From positions 108,134 through 172,133 of the forward strand of contig NZ_PVUE01000009.1 in assembly GCF_003003235.1 (NCBI RefSeq): DNA of 64,000 bases, read 5' to 3'. Numbering within the stretch: position 1 is the first letter of the stretch; every line of letters starts with the position of its first letter. Origin of the DNA: Antricoccus suffuscus. GTDB lineage: Bacteria > Actinomycetota > Actinomycetes > Mycobacteriales > Antricoccaceae. A program made the position numbers and the translations under genes. The notes under the pieces were generated by a model that saw only the letters and a list, made by a program, of their open reading frames with translations, searched no databases and had not been told where the DNA came from. Of the stretch, positions 51,273 to 60,193 are shown piece by piece.

Positions 51273-52238
51273 ATGATTAGGTTTCTGATCCGCCGCCTCC
51301 TCACCGGTCTGATCGTGATCTGGTTGATCAGCGTTATCGTCTTCGGCATCTTCTTCATCGCGCCGACGAATGTGGCGCAGCTGCTGTTGGGCAAGTTTGC
51401 GGCACAGAACCAGCAGCTCGTGCATACGGTGACCGCCCAGCTAGGCCTCGACCAGCCGATTCAGGTGCAGTACTGGCACTTCATCGTGCGGCTGTTCCAC
51501 GGCGATCTCGGCTTTTCGTACTACAGCCATGAGCCGGTCACCACGCTCATCGCCCGCGCGCTCCCGGTGACCGCGTCGCTCGCGATCGGCGCGGCCATCA
51601 TCTGGGTCGTGCTTGGCGTGCTCATCGGGATACTCTCCGCTACCCGCCCTCGGACCCTGCTCGATCGCGGGGCCACGCTCTTTGCCTTGACGGGTCTGTC
51701 GTTTCCGACGTTCGTGCTCGGCCTGCTGCTGCTGTACTTCTTGTTCTTCCAGTTGCACATCAACGGCGTGGATCTGTTCCCGGGCAGCGGATACGTGCCG
51801 TTGACGCAGGACCCCGCCGGCTGGTTCTCGCACCTGATCCTGCCGTGGATCACGCTGGCCGTGGCCTCGATGGCGGTCTACGTGCGGTTGACTCGCGGGC
51901 AGATGCTCGAAGTCTACGGCGAGGACTACATCCGTACAGCGCGGGCGAAGGGTCTCTCCGACACGCGCGTGACGTTCCGACATGCTCTTCGCGCCGCGCT
52001 CGTCCCGATCGTCACCCAGTTCGGCATCGACGTCGCCGTACTACTAGGTGGTGCCATCGTCACCGAGCAGGTGTTCGGGCTCAACGGACTCGGCCGGATG
52101 TCCGTGCAGGCGGTGGTCAACCAGGATGAGCCGGTGATCATCGCGATAGTGCTGCTAGCCGCAGTGTTTGTCGTGCTCGCGAACATCATTGTCGACTTGC
52201 TCTACGCCGTACTCGATCCGCGGGTGCGCCTGACATAG
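51273..52238 (+). CDS. Oligopeptide-type ABC permease, DppB/OppB
   Basis: The 321-residue permease has six helices, the N-terminal helix 'LIVIWLISVIVFGIFFIAP' (about 13-31), an extracytoplasmic region with 'LGLDQPIQVQYWHFIVRLFHGDLGFSY' landmarks and the EAA motif 'YGEDYIRTARAKGLSDTRV'. GAGGTAG precedes ATG 51273, four bases after the DppC gene. It closes the importer operon; a tandem repeat array lies just downstream. Confidence 0.94.
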   Translation: MIRFLIRRLLTGLIVIWLISVIVFGIFFIAPTNVAQLLLGKFAAQNQQLVHTVTAQLGLDQPIQVQYWHFIVRLFHGDLGFSYYSHEPVTTLIARALPVTASLAIGAAIIWVVLGVLIGILSATRPRTLLDRGATLFALTGLSFPTFVLGLLLLYFLFFQLHINGVDLFPGSGYVPLTQDPAGWFSHLILPWITLAVASMAVYVRLTRGQMLEVYGEDYIRTARAKGLSDTRVTFRHALRAALVPIVTQFGIDVAVLLGGAIVTEQVFGLNGLGRMSVQAVVNQDEPVIIAIVLLAAVFVVLANIIVDLLYAVLDPRVRLT

Positions 52239-52250
52239 CGTCAGTTCCCC

Positions 52251-52376
52251 CGATCCGTCGCGAATGGCCGGCGATCCGTCGCGAATGTCCGCCCGTCCGT
52301 CACGAATGGCCGGCGATCCGTCACGAATGTCCGTCCGTCCGTCACGAATGGCCGGCGATCCGTCACGAAGTCGCGG
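52251..52376. repeat. 21-bp tandem repeat array, six units
   Basis: Six 21-base units run head to tail (starts 52251, 52272, 52293, 52314, 52335, 52356; the last is partly degenerate), of the form C(G/C)(A/G)TCCGTC(G/A)CGAATG(G/T)CCG(G/C/T). Alternate units are most alike, giving a 42-bp higher-order period. The array fills the gap between the convergent permease and amidase genes. There are no unique spacers, so it is not a CRISPR. Confidence 0.95.
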
Positions 52377-52390
52377 ACTGACGCAGCGGC

Positions 52391-53788
52391 CTAGCCGAGC
52401 GTGGGCACCTTGCCGGCAGACGGGTTGGCGGCCTCGTACGCCGCCCCGATGCGCAGGACAGTCGGCTCGGCGAACGGCTTGCCAAGGATCTGCAGCCCGA
52501 TCGGCAGGCCGTCGTTGCTGAGCCCGCACGGCACCGACAATCCCGGCAGGCCAGTCAGATTGCCCGGCGCGGAGGTCCGCACATAGGCATTGATGACCGG
52601 CTCCTCGACGCCCCAGTTGAAGGTGTCCTGGCCGACGCGGGCGGCGGTCGAGGGCAGGGTCGGCGCGAGTACGGCGTCGAGCCCCTCGAACATGTCTCGC
52701 CAGCCGTCCTGGATCAAGGTGCGCACGCGCAGCGCCTTGATGTAGTCAGTCGCGAGCATGAGCTCGCCGGCGTCGAGGAAGACTCGTACGTCGTCGGTGT
52801 AGAGGTCGGCCTTCTCGCGCAACAGTTTCTGGTGGTACGCGCTTGCCTCGGGCACGAGGATCCCGAACTCCACCGACATATAGGTCTCGGTCATCGGAAG
52901 CTCGATCTCGCGGACCTGCGCGCCGAGACCTGTGAGTACGTCGACCGCGGCGCGTACGGCGGACTCCACCTCGAGGTCGATGTTGTCGAAGAAGTAGTTG
53001 GTGGGCAGGCCGAAGACCATGCCTTTCACGCCCGAGTCGAGTCCGGCGGTGAAGTCGGGTACCGGCTCGTCGACCGTCCCCGGGTCGGCGCGGTCGTAAC
53101 CGGCGAGCACATTCATCATCAGGGCCGCGTCATGCACGGTGCGGGTGATCGGGCCGACGTGATCGAGCGCCCAGCTCAGCGACGTTATGCCACGCCGAGA
53201 GACGCGGCCGTACGTCGGTTTCAGGCCGACCGTGCCGCACGCGGCCGACGGGATGCGGATCGAGCCGCCGGTGTCGGTGCCGATCGCGCCGTGGCACATC
53301 TGGGAGGCGATGGCCGCCGCGGACCCGCCACTGGAGCCGCCCGGTATGTGGTCGAGGTTCCACGGGTTACGAGTCGTCGGGGTGATGACGCCGTACGCGA
53401 ACTCGTGCGTATGCGTCTTGCCGACGAGTACGGCGCCGGCACCGCTAAGCCGCTCGACCACCGCCGCGTCGGCGTTGGGCACGTTGTCTGCCCGAGTCTT
53501 CGAACTTGACGTGGTCGCGATGCCCGCCGTGTCGACCAAGTCCTTGACGCCGACCGTCACGCCATGCAGCGCGCCGCGGTAGTTGCCCGCGGCGATGTCG
53601 TCGGCGGCCCGCTTCGCGTCGGCCATTGCGCGATCGGCGGTCACCGCGGCGAACGCGCCGACTCTGCCGTCCACCGCTTCGATTCGACCGAGCACAGACT
53701 CTGCGAGCTCGACGGGGGAGAGTTCTTTGCTGCCGATCTTCTCGGCGGCTTCAGTCAGCGTCAGCTCGTATGGATGCATGCCGATCAC
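52391..53788 (-). CDS. Amidase-signature enzyme (GatA-like)
   Basis: The 465-residue protein is an amidase-signature hydrolase releasing ammonia from an amide. The Ser-cisSer-Lys triad is visible: Lys in 'GVTVGVKDLVDTAG', cis-Ser in 'GGSSGGSAAAIAS' and the nucleophilic Ser in 'GTDTGGSIRIPSAACG'. It is closest to GatA-like amidases, but the glutamyl-tRNA amidotransferase partner gatB is absent, so this is probably a free amidase. I take GTG 53788, which overlaps the upstream stop as GTGA; ATG 53779 is equally possible and would shorten it by three residues. It converges on the ABC importer. Confidence 0.9.
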   Translation of the reverse strand: MIGMHPYELTLTEAAEKIGSKELSPVELAESVLGRIEAVDGRVGAFAAVTADRAMADAKRAADDIAAGNYRGALHGVTVGVKDLVDTAGIATTSSSKTRADNVPNADAAVVERLSGAGAVLVGKTHTHEFAYGVITPTTRNPWNLDHIPGGSSGGSAAAIASQMCHGAIGTDTGGSIRIPSAACGTVGLKPTYGRVSRRGITSLSWALDHVGPITRTVHDAALMMNVLAGYDRADPGTVDEPVPDFTAGLDSGVKGMVFGLPTNYFFDNIDLEVESAVRAAVDVLTGLGAQVREIELPMTETYMSVEFGILVPEASAYHQKLLREKADLYTDDVRVFLDAGELMLATDYIKALRVRTLIQDGWRDMFEGLDAVLAPTLPSTAARVGQDTFNWGVEEPVINAYVRTSAPGNLTGLPGLSVPCGLSNDGLPIGLQILGKPFAEPTVLRIGAAYEAANPSAGKVPTLG

Positions 53789-53979
53789 ACCCACCGAGCG
53801 TTGAAGCTGCTAGCCGGGGGTACGTCGCCCAGTTCGATCCCGTCGAGGAGGTCGACAAGGCCGTGGACCATATCCAGCGCCGGTGCGACGGCCTCCTTGC
53901 GCGCGTCGCTGAGATCCAGACGCGCCATTTTGGCGGCCTCCTCAAGTGGCTGTCCGCTGATACTTGGTCGTTGCGCCAT
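53785..53979 (-). CDS. GatC/AtzG-like small amidase partner
   Basis: The 64-residue protein resembles GatC and the AtzG-type subunits that wrap around amidase-signature enzymes. It has a helical N-terminal half ('LEEAAKMARLDLSDARKEAV') and an extended C terminus ('GDVPPASSFNARWV'). GGAG precedes ATG 53979. The overlap with the amidase gene and the known pairing of such proteins make a stable complex likely. Confidence 0.75.
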   Translation of the reverse strand: MAQRPSISGQPLEEAAKMARLDLSDARKEAVAPALDMVHGLVDLLDGIELGDVPPASSFNARWV

Positions 53980-54155
53980 GTGACTCCGCCTCACGTCCGT
54001 GTCCGGCGGCCGGTAGCCGTCGGGCCCTGCGTCGGATTCTCACACAGATGTGCCTGCCTGTCGAAGGGCCCGCGGTGCCGACAAGGGGTTTGAACTCGGC
54101 GTCGAAAGACTCCCGAAACCGCCCCGCGCCTGCTATTCGATACGCCGATGTTCGT

Positions 54156-54165
54156 GAAGATCTTC
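54156..54165. promoter_or_regulatory. Palindrome GAAGATCTTC upstream of the enoyl-CoA hydratase
   Basis: A perfect 10-base palindrome sits in the 259-bp gap between the amidase pair and the hydratase gene, followed about ten bases later by TAGGGT, a possible -10 box (54175-54180). It may be an operator. Confidence 0.3.
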
Positions 54166-54238
54166 GATATTCGCTAGGGTCGGCGTACCGGGTCCTGCAC
54201 GCGTCGACGTCGGGGCAAGATACTGAAAAGGGTGCTTC

Positions 54239-55069
54239 GTGGGCAATACCAGTAACTCCGACTCCATTGGCACAAGCCGGGCATACAAGACGATCATCGT
54301 GGAGAACGGCGGCGACGGCGTCACGACGCTGACGTTCAACCGTCCGGCCACGATGAACGCCTACACCTCAGAGATGTGCGCCGAGATCAATGACGCGCTG
54401 TTGGCCTTTACCGCTAACGACGCGCAGCGAGCACTGATCATCACCGGCACCGGCAAAGGGTTTTGCACCGGAGGCGACCTCAAGAGCTCTGACGGCGCCG
54501 CGGAGCGTCAGCTGGGGCACGCCATTGTCATGCGTGAAGGGATGCATCCGGTCATTCGCACGCTGCATTCTATGGATAAGCCGACTATTGCGGCGGTGAA
54601 CGGTGCCGCCGTGGCTGGCGGTCTCGCGCTCGCCGCGGCGTGTGACTTCCGGATCGCGGCCCGGTCCGCGCGACTGGGCGACACCGCCGTACGCGTTGGT
54701 CTGCTGTCGGACGAAGGTGGGCCGTGGCTTTTCCAGCGGCTGATCGGTCTCGAGGCGACAAAACGGATGAGCCTGCTCGGGGAGATTTACGACGCCGAAG
54801 AAGCTCACCGACTCGGGCTCGTCGGTCAGGTCGTCGACGATGACGTCCTCATCGAGACTGCCCGCGCGATGGCCGGCAAACTCGCTGCCGGTGCACCGCT
54901 GTCGATCCGGCTCAACAATCGAATGATCGACCGGGCCTCGACCAGCACTCTCGACGAGTGTCTCGACAACGCGGCGCTATCGGTAATGATCTCCAATGAC
55001 TCCGAAGACTCACGCGAGGGCACCGATGCCTTCCGCACTCGTCGTACGCCGACCTTCAACGGCCGCTAA
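54239..55069 (+). CDS. Enoyl-CoA hydratase/isomerase family protein 1
   Basis: The 276-residue crotonase-fold protein has the oxyanion-hole segments 'GKGFCTGGDLKS' (about 75-86) and 'VNGAAVAGGLALAAACDFRIA' landmarks (about 121-141). At the second active-site position 'VGLLSDEGGPWLF' has an Asp-Glu pair. It could hydrate or isomerise an acyl-CoA; substrate unknown. Translation starts at GTG 54239 with AAAAGG upstream. A second crotonase gene follows 21 bases later, so the two are probably an operon. Confidence 0.9.
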   Translation: MGNTSNSDSIGTSRAYKTIIVENGGDGVTTLTFNRPATMNAYTSEMCAEINDALLAFTANDAQRALIITGTGKGFCTGGDLKSSDGAAERQLGHAIVMREGMHPVIRTLHSMDKPTIAAVNGAAVAGGLALAAACDFRIAARSARLGDTAVRVGLLSDEGGPWLFQRLIGLEATKRMSLLGEIYDAEEAHRLGLVGQVVDDDVLIETARAMAGKLAAGAPLSIRLNNRMIDRASTSTLDECLDNAALSVMISNDSEDSREGTDAFRTRRTPTFNGR

Positions 55070-55090
55070 GCAACAGTTAGGTAGACAATC

Positions 55091-55903
55091 ATGACCTCCG
55101 TGGAAACAAAACCGGTATTACTCGAGATCGATGACGCGATCGCGACCGTAACCCTCAACCGCCCCGACAAGCTCAACACCTTCTCGGAGCCGTTGATGGA
55201 CAACTTGCTCACGGCGCTCGAGGAGGTCTCCGGCAACGACGACGTGCGGGTACTCATCCTGACCGGCTCGGGGCGGGCGTTTAGCGCCGGCGGCGACCTC
55301 GGCAACATTTCAGGCAACGAAGGCCCTCCGAAGTCGCAGACGCCCATCCCCACGGCAATCAATACCCTGCGAGCCCGCGTGCGCGTCGTGCAGATGTTGC
55401 ACGACATGCCCAAAGTAACGATCGCGGCGATCAACGGTGCCTGCGCCGGCGCCGGGCTGTCGCTCGCCGCGGCCTGCGATATCCGTTATGCCTCAAGCAA
55501 AGCGGCATTCAACACCGCGTTCCTCACCGCAGGTCTGTCCGGTGACTTCGGCATCTCGTGGACGTTTCAGCGGCTGGTCGGCCCCTCGAGGGCTCGCGAG
55601 CTGATGTTTGCTGCTGAGAAGTTCACCGCCGCGCGCGCACTCGAGATCGGTCTGGTGTCCGACGTACGCGAACCCGATGAACTCATGCCATTTGTCGCGT
55701 CCCGTGCGGTGTTGATGGCCACCCGCTCTCCATTGGCGTTGGCCGCGATGAAGGGCTGCCTCAACGGTGCCCAGGACCAGACATTCGCCACTGCGCTGGA
55801 CAACGAGATCGCCGCGCACGTGCAGGTCGGCCGAACGGAGGACTGCCGGGAAGCTGCTTCGGCGTTCCTCGAAAAGCGCGCCCCTGTCTTCAAGGGCCGC
55901 TAG
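55091..55903 (+). CDS. Enoyl-CoA hydratase/isomerase family protein 2
   Basis: The 270-residue crotonase homologue has the segments 'GRAFSAGGDLGN' (about 61-72) and 'INGACAGAGLSLAAACDIRYA' landmarks (about 115-135). The position that holds the second catalytic glutamate in hydratases reads 'LSGDFGISWTF', with Asp in place, so the reaction may be isomerisation or another crotonase chemistry. It overlaps functionally with the preceding gene, with which it shares about a third of residues by eye. A TetR gene follows. Confidence 0.9.
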   Translation: MTSVETKPVLLEIDDAIATVTLNRPDKLNTFSEPLMDNLLTALEEVSGNDDVRVLILTGSGRAFSAGGDLGNISGNEGPPKSQTPIPTAINTLRARVRVVQMLHDMPKVTIAAINGACAGAGLSLAAACDIRYASSKAAFNTAFLTAGLSGDFGISWTFQRLVGPSRARELMFAAEKFTAARALEIGLVSDVREPDELMPFVASRAVLMATRSPLALAAMKGCLNGAQDQTFATALDNEIAAHVQVGRTEDCREAASAFLEKRAPVFKGR

Positions 55904-55973
55904 GCAGCTGCGGTACGACGATTGGTGTCAGCAGCCTTGTCGCGCCCAAGCAATTCTCCGGCAGCATGCTACT

Positions 55974-55996
55974 AATGTAGTGGTTGCTACTACATT
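55974..55996. promoter_or_regulatory. TetR operator AATGTAGT-N7-ACTACATT
   Basis: Perfect 8-base inverted arms (55974-55981 and 55989-55996) end 21 bases before the TetR gene start at 56018. The size and position are typical of a TetR autoregulatory operator. Confidence 0.75.
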
Positions 55997-56017
55997 GACG
56001 GGCCCACCGGAGGCGGG

Positions 56018-56638
56018 ATGACTCAGACGCCAGCCCGCCGTGGACGCCCGCCCGGGTCCGACACCGGCGACACCCAGAAGCGAATTCTCGACTCCGCGAC
56101 CAAGTTGTTTGCCAGGCAAGGATTCCACGGCACCAGCGTCTCGGAGATCTGCAAGATGGCCGACGTGCAGTCCGGCGCCTTGTACTACCACATCAAGTCC
56201 AAAGACGAACTGCTCTGGCAGATCCTTAGCTCGTACATCGCGAATATGTATGAAAACACTCGACGTACCGTGGCGGCGTACGACGATCCTGAGCACCGCC
56301 TGCGTGCAATGGTGCGCGATCACGTCACCCACATCATTCGATATCGGCGCGCAGTCACGATTGAGTTGCGGGACCGTGACGCATTATCGAAGGCGCATCA
56401 AGACGAGTTTCAGCAGGCCCGAGATGACGTGCAGCAGTTCTGGCAGCAGGCGCTCGAGGACGGCGTACGCGCGGGAGTCTTCCGCTCGGACGACCGGGTG
56501 ATCACCAACTCGATGCTGAGCATGGTCAGCCTGGTATCGCAGTGGTATCGGACGCGCGGCGCACATACGAGCGCCGAGGTCGCCGACATAATCGCCGACT
56601 TCCTGATCGCCGGCCTGCAGGTACCTCCGGGCGCATAG
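56018..56638 (+). CDS. TetR-family regulator, FadR/KstR-like
   Basis: The 206-residue protein has an N-terminal TetR helix-turn-helix (about 20-66; 'VSEICKMADVQSGALYYHIKSKDELL') preceded by the basic 'ARRGRPPG'. The C-terminal domain is of the TetR_C type seen in regulators of acyl-CoA metabolism ('FLIAGLQVPPG' at the end). A palindromic operator lies directly upstream, so it is autoregulated. Flanking crotonase genes, acyl-CoA ligase and the solute-binding genes are candidate targets. GGAGG precedes ATG 56018. Confidence 0.9.
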   Translation: MTQTPARRGRPPGSDTGDTQKRILDSATKLFARQGFHGTSVSEICKMADVQSGALYYHIKSKDELLWQILSSYIANMYENTRRTVAAYDDPEHRLRAMVRDHVTHIIRYRRAVTIELRDRDALSKAHQDEFQQARDDVQQFWQQALEDGVRAGVFRSDDRVITNSMLSMVSLVSQWYRTRGAHTSAEVADIIADFLIAGLQVPPGA

Positions 56639-56691
56639 CGAACCGCGAGGATCGGTTGGGTATCGGTCAGGTTGCGGACTGAAGAGTGATC

Positions 56692-56720
56692 TTGAACATA
56701 TGTTAAGTCTCTGCTAGTCA
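56692..56720 (+). promoter_or_regulatory. Promoter of the first orphan solute-binding protein gene
   Basis: TTGAAC (56692-56697), a 17-base spacer and TAGTCA (56715-56720) form a plausible sigma-70-type promoter. The perfect palindrome AACATATGTT (56695-56704) overlaps the -35 box and may be an operator. Confidence 0.5.
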
Positions 56721-56828
56721 TTAATGGATCGCCCAGTACATTATGGCGGCGCATTCGCATTGAGCGAGTGCGCCGACGATTCGACAGGCAGCTTTGCCTC
56801 GACGTATTCACGGAAGGTTCCGATCTCG

Positions 56829-58403
56829 ATGCGCCATCGTTTCCGATTTACCGCCGCGCTCCTGGCGACTGGTCTCCTCGTCGCCGGCTGTGGTGATGCG
56901 CCGAAGAAGGCGACAAAGGCGACCGACGAGTATCCCACCTCGATCGACCTGAAAAAGGGTTTCGACCCGAATGCGAACTTCACCTACGGCTACGTCCAGT
57001 ACGCGTCAAGCTGGGATCCCATTGAGAGTGTCACCGGGGGTGACTTCACGTTCTTTGCGCCGGTCTACGACCGACTCCTGCAACAGGATGAGGACGGCAA
57101 GGTCGAGCCGATGCTGGCGACGGCATTCACGCCCGCGGCAGACCTGGCGTCCATGACGCTGAAGCTGCGTGAGGGCCTGACTTTCTCCGACGGCACGCCG
57201 TTCGACGCCACGGCGGTCCAGTTCAACCTCGACCGCGCTCGCGCGAAGAACAGCAAGATCTCCGGCGAGCTCTACCAGATCACCAGCGTCGAGGTCGTCG
57301 ACCCGCTGACGGTGAAGATTAACGTCAATGGTGGCCTCGGATCGCTCGCCACCGGGCTTACCGGGCGCGCCGGCATGATGGTCTCACCCGCCGCCGCGCA
57401 GGCCGGCATCATCCAGACGGAACCGGTCGGCGCCGGCGCCTACGTCACAACCGAGATCGTGCCGGGTGACCACGTTTCCTACAAGAAGACCGACGGCTAC
57501 TGGGAGCCCGGAGCCCAGAAGGTCGCCACCATGACCTACAAACTCATCACGGATGACAACACGCGCTACAACGCGCTGATGGCCGGTGAGCTCGACGGTG
57601 CTTCGCTGAACCCCGATCAGCTCGCCAGCGCGGAAAAGGAAGGGCTCGCGGTCATCACCAAGCCGAGCGCGATCTTCGTGTACCTCGCGCTGAACACGTC
57701 CAAGGGCCAGCTCGGCGACCCGGAGGTCCGCAAGGCACTCAACATGGCGATCGATCGCAAGGCAATTTCAGTGGGCATGTACGACGGCCACTGCACGCCG
57801 CAGATTCAGCCCTTCCCAGAAACGAGTCCCGGATACAGCAAGAAGATCGGCGACGGACTCGACGTCTTCCCGTATGACCCTAAGGCGGCCAAGAAGATCC
57901 TCGAGGAAAAAGGGGTCAAGGATCTTGAGATTACGTCTGTCAGCCCGAACGTCACCATTTACACCAAGTTCGGTGAGGTGATTCAGGCTCAGTTGAAGGA
58001 AGTCGGGATCACGGTCAATGTCAAATCCGTGCCAGCGGCGCAGGTCGTCCAGGACTTCTCGATTGACAAGTCTGTCGAGGCGACGTCCTCGGTGTTTACC
58101 GGAATTAATGACCCCGATGCGCTCTCGGGCCGCTACTTACAACCAAAGGCGCTGTTCAACCCGGGCGGCGCGGAATATCCCGAGTTGATGAAGTACGCCG
58201 CCGAGGGCGCCGCAGTGCTCGATCCGGCTGAGCGCAGTAAGGCTTACGAGAAGATGATGGACGCGTGGGTCGACTCACCGCCGCACATGTTGCCAGTGTG
58301 CATGGTGCATCTTGCCGCTGCCTTCCAGACCAACGTCTCGGGCGTTTCTCAGACCGCTAGCGGGGCGGCGGACTTGCGCGACGTTGCGGTGGCTAAGAAG
58401 TAG
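56829..58403 (+). CDS. Orphan SBP family 5 lipoprotein, tandem copy 1
   Basis: The 524-residue extracellular receptor has a lipoprotein signal peptide with lipobox 'LLVAGC' (lipid-carrying Cys21) and the family 5 signature 'LKLREGLTFSDGTPFDATAVQFNLDR' landmarks. No permease or ATPase genes adjoin it, so it must use a transporter encoded elsewhere, possibly the importer at 48-52 kb. It is closely similar over its full length to the next gene (same length). GGAAGG precedes ATG 56829. A strong terminator separates the two genes, so each is transcribed alone. Confidence 0.9.
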   Translation: MRHRFRFTAALLATGLLVAGCGDAPKKATKATDEYPTSIDLKKGFDPNANFTYGYVQYASSWDPIESVTGGDFTFFAPVYDRLLQQDEDGKVEPMLATAFTPAADLASMTLKLREGLTFSDGTPFDATAVQFNLDRARAKNSKISGELYQITSVEVVDPLTVKINVNGGLGSLATGLTGRAGMMVSPAAAQAGIIQTEPVGAGAYVTTEIVPGDHVSYKKTDGYWEPGAQKVATMTYKLITDDNTRYNALMAGELDGASLNPDQLASAEKEGLAVITKPSAIFVYLALNTSKGQLGDPEVRKALNMAIDRKAISVGMYDGHCTPQIQPFPETSPGYSKKIGDGLDVFPYDPKAAKKILEEKGVKDLEITSVSPNVTIYTKFGEVIQAQLKEVGITVNVKSVPAAQVVQDFSIDKSVEATSSVFTGINDPDALSGRYLQPKALFNPGGAEYPELMKYAAEGAAVLDPAERSKAYEKMMDAWVDSPPHMLPVCMVHLAAAFQTNVSGVSQTASGAADLRDVAVAKK

Positions 58404-58418
58404 TAATTCACCATCCGA

Positions 58419-58460
58419 CAAAGCGGGCTCACCGGCGGCGACGCCGGTGAGCCCGCTTTG
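58419..58460 (+). terminator. Strong terminator between the SBP paralogues
   Basis: Arms of 19 bases (58419-58437 and 58442-58460) are perfectly complementary with a GCGA loop; the outer part is A-T rich at its base (CAAAG/CTTTG). Confidence 0.9.
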
Positions 58461-58484
58461 TGGTTGCAACTAGGTCTCGTGGTC

Positions 58485-58513
58485 TTGCCGACGCGCTGGT
58501 CTCGTGCTAGATA
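58485..58513 (+). promoter_or_regulatory. Promoter of the second orphan solute-binding protein gene
   Basis: TTGCCG (58485-58490), exactly 17 bases, then TAGATA (58508-58513). It lies about 90 bases before the gene, leaving an untranslated leader. Confidence 0.6.
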
Positions 58514-58601
58514 TATGGAGCGTTCATTACATTACAAAGCCTTTATGTGCGTTTGTGCGTCGTATGGATTTGCGGCGCTATCTCACAAAGACGAGGAATA
58601 A

Positions 58602-60176
58602 ATGCGAAGACGAGTTCAAATCACCGCTGTACTGCTGTCTGCCGGCCTGTTGCTTGCCGGCTGCGGCGACGCGCCGAAGAAGAGCACCAAGGCGACAAGT
58701 GACTATCCGACGTCGGTTAAGCTCTCCAAGAATTTTGACCCGAATGCGAACTTCACATTTGGTTACACGGCGTTCGCATCGAGCTGGGACCCGATCGACA
58801 GCATCAACGGCGCGGACATCTCCTTCTGGAACCCGGTCTACGACAAGCTCCTGCAGCAGACTCCGGACGGTGACATCGAGCCACAACTGGCGACCGAATT
58901 TACCTCGGCCGCTGACCTGAAGTCCATGACCCTCAAGCTGCGTGCGGGACTGAGCTTTGCCGATGGCACGCCGTTTGACGCGGCGGCCGTGAAGTACAAC
59001 CTGGACCGCAACCGGGGGAAGGACAGCAAGATCTCCGGTGAGGTTTATCAGATCACCAGCGTCGATGTGGTCGACCCGCTGACGGTGAAGATCAGCGTCG
59101 ACGGCGGACTCGGGTCCCTTGCGGTCGCGCTCGCGGCTCGTACCGGCGTGATGGTATCGCCCGCCGCGGCGGAGGCCGGCCTCCTCAAGACACAGCCGGT
59201 CGGCATCGGTGGCTACGAAACGACCGAGATTGTTCCGGGCGACCGTGTTTCGTACAAGAAGGTCGACGGTTACTGGGATCCGGATGCGCAGAAGGTCGCC
59301 ACGATGACCTTCAAGCTCATCAGCGACGACCAGACGCGCTACAACGCGCTTGCCGCCGGCGAGATCGACGTTGCCCAGATCAACCCCGACCAGTTGGACA
59401 CCGCCGAGAAGGACGGCATCAAGGTCATCACGAAGCCGAGCGCGATCTTCCTTTATATAGCGCTAAATACGTCCAAGGGCCCGCTGGGCGACCCGGAGGT
59501 CCGCAAGGCGCTCAACATGGCGATCGACCGCGAGGCGATCTCAGAGGGCATGTACGACGGGCATTGCACGCCGCAGATTCAACCGTTCCCCGAGACGAGT
59601 CCGGGCTACAGTAAGAAAATCGGTGACGGGCTCGACAAATTCCCGTACGACCCCGAGGCCGCTAAGAAAATCCTTAAAGACAAGGGAGTCAAGGACCTCG
59701 AGCTCACCACGGTGACGCCCAACGTCACGATCTACACGAAGTTCGCCGAGGTAGTGCAGGATCAGCTGAAGAACATCGGCATCAAGGTGACGGTCAAGCC
59801 ACTACCGCCGGCCCAGATGGTGCAGGACTTCTCGATTGACAAGACCTCCGACTTGGCAAGTTCGGTGTTCACCGGTCTTAACGACCCGGATGCGCTGAAT
59901 GGTCGATACCTGGCGCCGAGCGCACTGTTCAATCCGGGCGGCGGAGTCAATGACGACATCTTGAAGTACGCCGCCGAGGGCGCGGCCTCGCTCGATCCGG
60001 CCGAGCGCAGCACGGCGTACGCGAAGATGATGGATGCCTGGGTCGACGCGCCGCCGCACGTGATCCCGGTGTGCATGATCCACCTGGCGACCGGCATGTC
60101 ACCAGCGGTATCGAACATCTATCAGAAGTCAAGCGGGAGTCCCGACCTGCGCGGGATCGCCGTCGACAAGAAGTAA
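58602..60176 (+). CDS. Orphan SBP family 5 lipoprotein, tandem copy 2
   Basis: The 524-residue paralogue of the preceding gene has lipobox 'LLLAGC' (Cys21) and identical landmarks ('CGDAPKK', 'FDPNANF', 'HCTPQIQPFPETSPGYSKKIGDGL' region). Differences cluster in loops, including 'GINDP' versus 'GLNDP' and the linker before the lobe, as expected when two receptors diverge in ligand specificity. It has its own promoter and terminator. It lacks neighbouring transporter genes. Confidence 0.9.
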   Translation: MRRRVQITAVLLSAGLLLAGCGDAPKKSTKATSDYPTSVKLSKNFDPNANFTFGYTAFASSWDPIDSINGADISFWNPVYDKLLQQTPDGDIEPQLATEFTSAADLKSMTLKLRAGLSFADGTPFDAAAVKYNLDRNRGKDSKISGEVYQITSVDVVDPLTVKISVDGGLGSLAVALAARTGVMVSPAAAEAGLLKTQPVGIGGYETTEIVPGDRVSYKKVDGYWDPDAQKVATMTFKLISDDQTRYNALAAGEIDVAQINPDQLDTAEKDGIKVITKPSAIFLYIALNTSKGPLGDPEVRKALNMAIDREAISEGMYDGHCTPQIQPFPETSPGYSKKIGDGLDKFPYDPEAAKKILKDKGVKDLELTTVTPNVTIYTKFAEVVQDQLKNIGIKVTVKPLPPAQMVQDFSIDKTSDLASSVFTGLNDPDALNGRYLAPSALFNPGGGVNDDILKYAAEGAASLDPAERSTAYAKMMDAWVDAPPHVIPVCMIHLATGMSPAVSNIYQKSSGSPDLRGIAVDKK

Positions 60177-60193
60177 CAGAACGAGCTTCACGC

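Noticed and set aside
52251..52376. CRISPR array
   Set aside because: Units are contiguous with no variable spacers, and no cas gene is present.
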